Positions 57,196-64,000 of a DNA stretch of 64,000 bases are shown piece after piece. The stretch is from Vibrio taketomensis. GTDB taxonomy: Bacteria; Pseudomonadota; Gammaproteobacteria; Enterobacterales; Vibrionaceae. The position numbers and the translations under genes were made by a program. The stretch's first letter is position 1. Each line of letters starts with the position of its first letter. The notes beneath the pieces are model-generated. The model worked only from the letters and a program-made list of their open reading frames with translations. It made no database searches and was not told the DNA's origin. Where the stretch lies: contig NZ_AP019649.1 of NCBI RefSeq assembly GCF_009938165.1, positions 2,480,001 through 2,544,000 on the forward strand, given 5' to 3'.

Positions 57196-58781
57196 ATGAA
57201 ACATTTTGGTTCTAAGCTTCAAGACCTTGGAAAAGCACTGATGATGCCGATTTCGGTTATCGCAGCTGCGGGTATTTTCCTTGGCTTGGCGGCTGCCCTA
57301 CAGAACCCAAACATTACTGGACAAACATTCAACCAATTGGAATTTGTTCAGCTTGTACTGGGTTTATTCGTAAAGTTGCTGGCTCATTATTCGGCAACCT
57401 TCCATTATTCTTTGCTGTCGCTGCGGCTATTGGTCTGGCGAAACAGGAAAAACCAACTGCAGCATTTGCTGCCATTATTGGTTTTATTTCTATGCATGTG
57501 GGCGTGAACTATTCACTGCTCGCTCAAGGTCTAACGCCAGCAACTACGTCTGTCGCTTACCTTGTTTCTCAAGGCATGGATAAAACCGCTGCAATGATGT
57601 TCGCTGCAGAGTTTGGTAATACACTGGGTATCTTCTCATACCACATGAGCGTACTTGGCGGTGTTATCGCAGGTCTAGTAACGGTCGCTTTGCACAACCG
57701 TTTCTATACGATTGTTTTGCCAACCGCGATTAACTTCTTTGGCGGTCGTCGTTTTGTACCAATCATCACCGTTGTGGTATTGCCACTTGTTGGTGTTGCG
57801 ATGTCATTGATCTGGCCAACCATCGGCGCGGCAATTGCGAAGATTGGCGAGTTTATCGGTCAAGCAGGTAGCTTTGGTACTTTCCTATTTGCGTTTGCTG
57901 AACGTCTACTGATCCCAACCGGCTTGCACCACATTCTGAATGAAACCGTACGCTTTACACCTATCGGTGGAATTGCCAATGTTGATGGTGAAAGTGTTGT
58001 TGGTGCATTAAGCATCTTTAACTACGCACTCACTCACCCAGGCAGCATCGATAACGACATCGTGAAAGAAGCTACTCGCTTCCTAGCGCAAGGTAAAATC
58101 CCAGTAATGATGTTCGCTCTACCAGGTGCGGCACTGGCGATGTACCACTGTGCTCGCGAAGAACATAAGACGCGAGTCAAAGCTCTAGTGATTGCTGGCG
58201 CACTGGCTTCATTCACTACCGGTATCACTGAACCACTAGAATTTAGCTTCATCTTTGTTAGCCCAATTCTATTTATCTTCCATGCGATTATGACTGGTTT
58301 GTCTTTTGCGTTGATGCATGTGTTTGGCGTGATGATTGGTAACGTACAAGGTGGCGTGATCGACCTATTCGTCTTCGGTGTACTCGGCGGAGCTCAGACA
58401 CAGTGGTGGTTTGCAGTATTAGTCGGCGCTTGTTACTTCCCTATTTACTACTTTGTATTCCGCGGTGTGATTACTCGTTTCAATGTGGCAACACCAGGTC
58501 GCGAAAAAGAATCCGTAAACACTGAAAACGTAGGCGACGCATCAGAACAAGCAACTCGAATTATCGAAGGTCTTGGTGGCTCCAAAAATATTCAATTAGT
58601 GGATAACTGCTTCACTCGTCTACGAGTAAAAGTGAACGATATCTCTAAAGTTCAGGACGACTTCCTAAAAACAACCGGCGCTTCGGGCGTAAAACGCGCC
58701 AGTGACGTAGATGTACAAGTTATCTATGGCCCACAAGTAGAAAGCATCGCAAACGATGTAAAAAAAGCGCTCGCAATTTAA
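57196..58781 (+). pseudogene. PTS alpha-glucoside/maltose-type EIICB, frameshifted
   Basis: The ATG at 57196 opens MKHFGSKLQDLGKALMMPISVIAAAGIFLGLAAAL, the start of glucose-family EIIC, shown here in part. After LVLGLF a base is missing (57369-57371; TTCGTAAAGTT for probable TTCCGTAAAGTT), then KVAGSLFGNLPLFFAV continues in the next frame. With the base restored it has 528 residues: EIIC (about 1-410) and a C-terminal EIIB with the phospho-cysteine in DNCFTRLRV. Such enzymes import and phosphorylate a glucoside. The adjacent GH4 enzyme suggests an alpha-glucoside such as maltose. CRP and GntR sites lie upstream. No EIIA gene is visible here. Confidence 0.9.
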
Positions 58782-58795
58782 TTCAATTTTAATTT

Positions 58796-58817
58796 AGCCC
58801 CCTGCGTGATGGGGGGC
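58796..58817 (+). other. GC-rich hairpin between PTS and GH4 genes
   Basis: GCCCCC, loop, GGGGGGC without a T-run. Probably an mRNA processing or stability element within the operon. Confidence 0.5.
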
Positions 58818-58848
58818 GTTGAAAGATTCAATCGAAGGTAGAAGTAAG

Positions 58849-60174
58849 ATGACTAAAGCATTCAATATCGTATTAGTTGGTGGTGGTTCAACTTGGACTC
58901 CAGGTCTTTTAAAAGCACTATGCAAACGCAAAGAGAGTTTCCCACTAAAACGTCTAGTGATGTTTGATGTAAAGGCTGAACGTCAGGAAACGATTGGCGA
59001 ATACGCGAAACTACTTTTCTCTGAAGATTACCCAGAGCTAGAATTTGAATACACAACTGACATCAACGTGGCATACAAAGATGTCGATTTCGTACTTTGC
59101 CAAATGCGTACTGGCGGATACGAAATGCGTGAAAAAGATGAAAAGATCCCACTATCAATGGGGATCATTGGACAAGAAACCTGTGGCCCTGGTGGTTTCG
59201 CTTACGGCATGCGCTCAATTGGCGATATGATCCAGATGGTAGAAGATGTACGTGCTCGCTCACCTCAGGCATGGATTCTAAACTACACCAACCCTGCTGC
59301 AATTGTGGCTGACGCATTGAAAAAACGCTTCCCACACGATGACCGTATTCTAAATATCTGTGACCAACCAGTGAACCTACTGCGTTCATACGGTCGTCTA
59401 CTGAATGTTGATCCAAACGAGTTTGATCCTGTTTACTTCGGCCTGAACCACTTTGGTTGGTTTACGCACCTGTACAACCAGCAAGGTGAAGATCTTGCAC
59501 CAAAACTAAAAGCTTACATAGCAGAAAATGGGTTTATTCCAGTTGATGCTGAACAGCGCGACCAATCTTGGTTAGATACTTATGCGGCTGTTGCTGACAT
59601 GCTGCGTGACTTCCCTGATTATCTGCCAAACACGTACCTACAATACTACCTATACCCAGAGTACAAACTGTCGAAGCTAGACCCTGAATTTACTCGTGCA
59701 AATGAAGTAATGAATGGCCGTGAAAAACGCGTATTTGAAGAGTGTCGCCAAGCAGTCATTGATGGCACGACCAAAAACTCTAGCGTAGTACACAACGACG
59801 CGCACGGCGATATGATCGTTGAAGTAGCCGAGTCCATCGCCTTTAACCAAAAACGTAAATTTGTTGTGATCCTCGAAAACAACGGTTTAGTTGCAAACCT
59901 AGACAACGATGTGATGGTGGAGGTTACTGCAGAACTTGGCATTAACGGCCCTCGCCCATACGGTGTTGGTAAGATCCCTACGTTCTACAAAGGTATGATT
60001 GAAAACCAATTCGCCTACGAACGTTTAACGGTAGAAGCTTGGTTTGAAGGTTCTTACACCAAAGCTCTGCAAGCGCTCACTCTAAACCGCACCGTTGGCG
60101 ATGCGAAGAAAGCGCGCAAAGTACTTGATGCATTGATTGAAGCAAACAAAGGCTACTGGCCAGAACTTGCATAA
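58849..60174 (+). CDS. 6-phospho-alpha-glucosidase, glycoside hydrolase family 4
   Basis: 441 residues from the ATG at 58849 (MTKAFNIVLVGGGSTWTPG); the frame is open ten codons more. The NAD-binding N-terminus, GQETCGPGGFAYGMRSIG (about 109-126), LNYTNPAAIV, the metal-ligand Cys of NICDQP (about 172) and His of GLNHFGW (about 201), PNTYLQYYLYP and TRANEVM are typical of GlvA/AglB/MalH enzymes. GH4 cleaves phosphorylated disaccharides by an NAD- and metal-dependent redox mechanism. The close match to maltose-6-phosphate glucosidases favours the alpha type. It works on what the PTS brings in. Confidence 0.92.
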   Translation: MTKAFNIVLVGGGSTWTPGLLKALCKRKESFPLKRLVMFDVKAERQETIGEYAKLLFSEDYPELEFEYTTDINVAYKDVDFVLCQMRTGGYEMREKDEKIPLSMGIIGQETCGPGGFAYGMRSIGDMIQMVEDVRARSPQAWILNYTNPAAIVADALKKRFPHDDRILNICDQPVNLLRSYGRLLNVDPNEFDPVYFGLNHFGWFTHLYNQQGEDLAPKLKAYIAENGFIPVDAEQRDQSWLDTYAAVADMLRDFPDYLPNTYLQYYLYPEYKLSKLDPEFTRANEVMNGREKRVFEECRQAVIDGTTKNSSVVHNDAHGDMIVEVAESIAFNQKRKFVVILENNGLVANLDNDVMVEVTAELGINGPRPYGVGKIPTFYKGMIENQFAYERLTVEAWFEGSYTKALQALTLNRTVGDAKKARKVLDALIEANKGYWPELA

Positions 60175-60230
60175 TATAAAACATAAGAGAGCCATTACGT
60201 CCCCCTAAATGGCTCTTATAAGCTCCAATG

Positions 60231-60266
60231 CCCAAGCCATTATTTTTAATGCTTGGGTATTTTTTT
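60231..60266 (+). terminator. Terminator of the PTS-GH4 operon
   Basis: CCCAAGC, 14-base AT-rich loop, GCTTGGG, then TATTTTTTT. A second inverted repeat just upstream (AGCCATT/AATGGCT, 60190-60214) may add to it. Confidence 0.8.
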
Positions 60267-60377
60267 ATCTGCCGTATTTTCTATTGAGCAATTCCTCATT
60301 TGTGACTAAAACGAGGTTCACAAGACAACGAAAAATGCATCATCAACGCAGTCTGTTATGCCAATAAGGTGAATACC

Positions 60378-61309
60378 ATGAGAGTTGCTCTGATCGGACT
60401 GGGAGATATCGCCACCAAAGCGTATTTACCTGTACTCAGTCAAATGCAAGGAATTGAATTGATTCTTTGTACCCGCAATCAACAAGTGCTGACGCAGCTA
60501 GCTGACCAATATCGTATCAAACATGTGGTGAGCGAATACCAACAACTGCTCAATTTCCATATTGATGCGGTGATGATTCACTCAGCAACCTCAACACATG
60601 TTGAAATTGCGTCATTTTTCCTTTCCCATGGCGTTGCCACTTTTGTCGATAAACCTTTGGCCAACAACTACCCGGATGTGGAAAAACTGTATGGATTATC
60701 TGAGAGCAAAGGTATCCCACTCTATGTAGGATTCAATCGCCGTCATATCCCCTATACAACCAACAGATTCCACAACTTCAACAAGGCCAATTAAACGATA
60801 TCCTCAGTTTTCGCTGGGAAAAAAATCGCTATCAGCTACCCGGCGAGCTAAATACTTTTATCTTTGATGATTTTATCCACCCGCTCGACAGTATCAACGT
60901 CACCGCCAAAGCTACTCTTGATGACGCCTATGTAACGATTCAACGCCAAGGCCAACAACTCGCGAGGTTAGATGTTCAATGGCAACATGGGGAGACCATT
61001 CTCCATGCCTCAATGAATCGCCAGTTTGGTATAACAGCTGAACGAGTCCAAGTTTGCTTAGAAAATTCCAGCTACGAATTTGATTCCTTCGTTTCTGGTG
61101 TAAAACTCAGCCAAGATAGCGAAATCAAAATACAACAAAAAGATTGGACACCAATGCTGTGGGGCAAAGGCTTTTATGCGATGGCAAAAGATTGGTTCAA
61201 CGTCGTTGAGTGCAACAAAATGGATAGCTTGATAGTGAAGCGCAATTTGGCGAGCCACCAGCTTGCTCAGCTGTTGTATCAAAAAATTCAAACAGAGTTA
61301 TCGGCTTAA
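60378..61309 (+). pseudogene. Gfo/Idh/MocA-family oxidoreductase, frameshifted
   Basis: The ATG at 60378 opens MRVALIGLGDIATKAYLPVLSQM, shown in part, an NAD(P)-binding start, followed by the family motif FVDKPLANNYPDVEKL near 95 and VGFNRRHIP near 124. After the C4 run at 60749-60752 one C must be added. The frame then continues LYNQQIPQLQQGQLNDI through to the stop at 61309 with no other break, giving about 310 residues. The substrate is unknown; the E. coli relative YceM/MviM is similarly uncharacterised. It has its own region after the GH4 terminator and may be part of the same sugar locus. Confidence 0.82.
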
Positions 61310-61352
61310 AACAGACGGTTCATTGCACCATTTAGCAATGCTAGCTAAAGAC

Positions 61353-61380
61353 AAAAGGCTTGTTATATGGCAAGCCTTTT
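61353..61380. terminator. Bidirectional terminator between oxidoreductase and MarR genes
   Basis: AAAAGGCTTG, eight-base loop, CAAGCCTTTT. Confidence 0.88.
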
Positions 61381-61396
61381 CAATTCCAATTGATAC

Positions 61397-61837
61397 TTAG
61401 AGCTTAAAGATGGTCTTAATGATTTCGTTCGCTTTATGTAAGTCTTTGTCAGTCACATTTTGTAATCGAGATTGATAACGTGAATAGGCAACAAGGTCTT
61501 TCTCGCGGTGAAAGTCGTACACCACTTGCCCTTTTTCAGTAAGAATTAAGCGCTGCTTTCTCTTGTCATCTGGATGCTCAGTACGATCAATCAAACCAAG
61601 CTCAGCCAGCTTATTTAAGGTTTGAGATATTGCGCCTTTGGTTTTGTAAGTTACCGAAACAATATCCGACGCAGTAACAATCTCATGCCGACCAATGTAA
61701 TCAATAATATGCACTTCATGCACGAGCAAGTTGTCTTCCGTTCCATATGGTCGACTAATCTTGCCATAGGCAGAAATTTTGTCTGCGACAATATTGAGCG
61801 TGTCCATCAAATGGCTGATTTCTATTAGATCCTTCAT
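61397..61837 (-). CDS. MarR-family transcriptional regulator
   Basis: 146 residues from the ATG at 61837 (MKDLIEISHLMDTLN). The winged helix-turn-helix (about 45-105) has ASDIVSVTYKTKGAISQTLNKLAELGLIDR and the wing HPDDKRKQRLILTEKG, shown in short. It is divergent from a symporter and metC, and three TCACTAAA motifs lie in the shared intergenic region, so it probably controls both directions. The effector is unknown; a sulfur amino acid would fit the neighbours, as an inference. Confidence 0.9.
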   Translation of the reverse strand: MKDLIEISHLMDTLNIVADKISAYGKISRPYGTEDNLLVHEVHIIDYIGRHEIVTASDIVSVTYKTKGAISQTLNKLAELGLIDRTEHPDDKRKQRLILTEKGQVVYDFHREKDLVAYSRYQSRLQNVTDKDLHKANEIIKTIFKL

Positions 61838-61840
61838 CAA

Positions 61841-62282
61841 CTCTCACTTTTAATTATTTTTCAGCAGTGCCGTTTATTACCCAATTAGATCTCAACGTAA
61901 CGAATAGCCGACATGGATAAATCATTTGTTCCACTTCAGCAAACGCCACCCTCTATAACGGGGGTTCAACATGCGCATTTCGCCCTAACGCAGGCAATGT
62001 AATCGTTTTCTCCGCCAGCGACAATCCCCAAGCAAAGCTGAAATGACTTCATCATTTTTACCGCTTCGATGACAAAAATACACTCAATGTTAAAAATCAT
62101 CACCGAATATTCAACCAAGGTTAATGGTCATAATTAAAGCGGTGAATACCCAAACGTTAACCCGATCACGCTTCATTAGTTTATTTAGAGTTCTATCACT
62201 AAATAGGTATTGAAGCTTTGCTCATTTAGTTTAGTGATTATACCATTTTAGTGTAGTCACTAAACCATTTAATCAGATATAA
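61841..62282. other. MarR/symporter divergent intergenic region
   Basis: About 440 bases with no credible gene. The half next to the symporter has the operator motifs described separately. The half next to marR contains a short GC-richer segment (61940-62030) with no hairpin or frame that I can interpret. Confidence 0.4.
62196..62264. promoter_or_regulatory. Putative MarR operators upstream of the symporter
   Basis: Core TCACTAAA at 62196-62203 and 62257-62264, its complement TTTAGTGA at 62230-62237, and a related TTTTAGTG at 62246-62253. TTTAGTGA and TCACTAAA form an inverted pair around an AT-rich centre, as expected for a dimeric winged-helix repressor. Confidence 0.6.
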
Positions 62283-63526
62283 ATGAGTAAAAATATGTGG
62301 AAAAATTAGAACCCTACCGCTCTTCAATCGTTTTGCTGCTCGCTCTTGTTGCTGGTGCAACACTTGGCATCGTATCACCAGAGCTCGCGCTAAAAGTTAA
62401 GCCTATTGGACAAATTTTCTTAAACCTTTTATTTATGATCATCGTGCCTCTAGTGGGCATTAGCGTCATGTCATCAATTGCAGAAATGACTGACCTTAAA
62501 AAGCTAGGCAAATTACTAGGTCTAGTACTGATCGTATCAATCTCTATGGCTGCAATCCCTGCTCTAGGCATCATCGGTGTTGCGTCTATCTTCGATCCAG
62601 CGCAAGGTGTTGTTATTGACCTAAGCGAGAAGTTCACTGGCGGTCAAGGTGGCATGGACTTCGTAAGCATGTTCACTACTAACGACTTTGCAGGCCTGCT
62701 ATCTAAATCAAACATCCTTGCACTGATCATCATGTCTGTTCTTGGTGGTATTGCGATAGGTCAAGCGGGTGAGCGTGGCAAAGTGATCGCTGAGCTATTA
62801 AAGAGCGCAAACGAAGTCGTGATGAACATCGTTGGCCTAATCATGAAAGGTGCACCACTCGGTCTTGGCGCATTCTTCGCAGCGACTATGGCTGAGCAAG
62901 ATACTGAACTACTAAGCACTTTTGCTAGCGCATCTATCCTGTTCTTCGTAACAGCAGCAATTTACTTCGTGGTTGGCTCAGTTGTTTACTCATACATCGG
63001 CGGTGGCGTAAAAGGCGTGAAAGCTTTCTGGAAAAACGCTGCAGAGCCTTCAATCACAGCACTAGGTACTTGTTCTTCTCTAGGTACGCTACCGGTAACG
63101 ATTCGCGCGGCGAAAAACATGGGTATCAAAGAAGAGATCGCTGATATCTGTCTACCGCTACTGGTTAACCTTAACAAAGGTGGCGTAGCGATGATTGCTG
63201 CACTGAAGATTGTCTTCATCTACGCAGTACTGGGCATGCCTTTCACATTCGACGTATTCGTTACCACTATGATCATCGCTGTTCTATCAGCAATCATCGT
63301 AGGCGGTGTACCTGGTGGTGCTTTCCTAGGTGAGATCTTCATCGTAACCACACTAGGTCTGCCTCTAGAAGTTATCCCAATGTTGGTAGTAATCGGCACC
63401 ATCACTGATGCACCAGCAACACTACTCAACGTGATTCACGACCTAAACGCGACGCAAATCGTCGAGCGTTTCATGGGTAAGAAAGAAGCACAAACACAGC
63501 AAAAAACAGAACCGCAGTTAGCATAA
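62283..63526 (+). CDS. Dicarboxylate/amino acid:cation symporter (DAACS family), N-terminus uncertain
   Basis: 409 residues if started at the GTG at 62297. The ATG at 62283 would read MSKNMW and then hit a stop, but one more A in the A5 run at 62301-62305 joins it to [11 protein letters not shown], which looks like the true start. Eight or so membrane helices and two re-entrant loops are visible. The family signatures are [52 protein letters not shown] in part, and [11 protein letters not shown]. It is a sodium- or proton-coupled importer of a dicarboxylate or amino acid. Co-location with metC suggests a sulfur amino acid such as cystathionine or cystine; this is inference. Confidence 0.85.
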
Positions 63527-63548
63527 TAAATACAAAGAGAGTTATCTT

Positions 63549-64000
63549 ATGACTAGTAAAAACATGGAAACCAAATTAGTAACCGCAGGTCGTAAACCAC
63601 GCTTTCTGCAAGGTTCAGTAAACCCAGTGATTCAACGTGCATCGTCTCTAGTATTTGAAAGTGTGCAACAGAAGAAACACGCAACGGCAAACCGCGCGAA
63701 AGGCGAACTGTTCTACGGTCGCCGTGGCACTCTCACCCACTTTGCTCTGCAAGATGCAATGTGTGAGCTAGAAGGTGGCGCGGGCTGTTACCTATACCCA
63801 TGTGGTGCAGCTGCTGTGTCTAACTCGATTCTGGCGTTCGTTGAGTCTGGTGACCACGTTCTAATGACTGGTGCCGCGTACGAACCGACCCAAGATTTCT
63901 GTAACATCGTACTCAAAGACATGGGCGTTTCAACCACTTACTACGATCCAAGTGTGGGCGAAAAAATTGCCGAGCTAGTGCAAGACAATACCAAAGTGGT
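63549..64000 (+). CDS. metC: Cystathionine beta-lyase (MetC), N-terminal part
   Basis: 150 residues are visible before the window ends; the PLP lysine lies beyond. The ATG at 63549 follows AGAGAG and lies 22 bases after the symporter stop. The sequence [21 protein letters not shown], shown in part, [23 protein letters not shown] and [17 protein letters not shown] is typical of MetC, with the Tyr and Arg of YGRRGT contacting PLP phosphate. It cleaves cystathionine to homocysteine, ammonia and pyruvate. It shares an operon with the symporter. Confidence 0.92.
   Translation, partial: MTSKNMETKLVTAGRKPRFLQGSVNPVIQRASSLVFESVQQKKHATANRAKGELFYGRRGTLTHFALQDAMCELEGGAGCYLYPCGAAAVSNSILAFVESGDHVLMTGAAYEPTQDFCNIVLKDMGVSTTYYDPSVGEKIAELVQDNTKV

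Noticed and set aside
57172..57507. Separate short PTS gene upstream of the long one
   Set aside because: The two frames join into one EIICB of the usual length when one base is restored.

Overview
This window is a stretch of the main chromosome of a Vibrio species (Gammaproteobacteria, Vibrionaceae). The evidence is gene content and order: the rpoE-rseABC, lepA-lepB-rnc-era-recO-pdxJ-acpS, barA/rlmD/relA/mazG/pyrG/eno, zapA-6S RNA-ygfA-rpiA-serA and leuABCD blocks all sit together as in Vibrio, the proteins read like Vibrio orthologues, and the rRNA matches Vibrio. I do not name a species.

Layout. 1-1570: end of a Pit phosphate transporter and a YgiM-like SH3 protein. 1589-5274: gspB/gspA (type II secretion assembly) divergent from cca. 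5281-5825: an unusual tandem array made of copies of the 3' end of eno plus its terminator. 5826-12358: eno, pyrG, mazG, an ERIC-like repeat and relA. 12436-16765: rlmD divergent from the hybrid kinase barA/varS. 16806-23243: acpS-pdxJ-recO-era-rnc-lepB-lepA. 23358-26008: rseC-rseB-rseA-rpoE envelope-stress operon, divergent from nadB. 27955-34123: ygfX-sdhE, ygfZ, a YbaK-like deacylase, a small conserved protein and ubiI-ubiH-ygfB. 34358-37786: zapA, 6S RNA, ygfA, rpiA, serA. 37855-42248: ilvH-ilvI and a long-chain acyl-CoA ligase. 42553-44129: a glycosyltransferase plus a PAP2 phosphatase. 44386-49341: leu leader peptide, attenuator and leuABCD. 49452-50234: DUF547 protein. 50250-55983: a complete rRNA operon on the minus strand (16S, tRNA-Ile, tRNA-Ala, 23S, decayed 5S, tRNA-Thr, 5S). 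56227-61309: a GntR-controlled sugar locus (PTS IICB, GH4 6-phospho-alpha-glucosidase, oxidoreductase). 61397-64000: a MarR regulator divergent from a DAACS symporter and metC (cut by the window end).

Most of the window is core metabolism and information processing. I found no undescribed multi-gene system and no phage, transposon, CRISPR or defence island. The accessory-looking part is the sugar locus next to the rRNA operon. The most unusual structure is the eno 3'-end array.

Sequence quality matters for reading this window. At least six protein genes (barA, rnc, the PAP2 gene, the PTS gene, the oxidoreductase, the DAACS symporter) carry a one-base deletion relative to the expected reading frame, mostly in short homopolymers. 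Era lacks one P-loop residue. The 16S and 23S genes lack single bases at universally conserved places. All are losses and none are gains, which looks like consensus error of a noisy read assembly rather than real gene decay, but this cannot be settled from the sequence alone.
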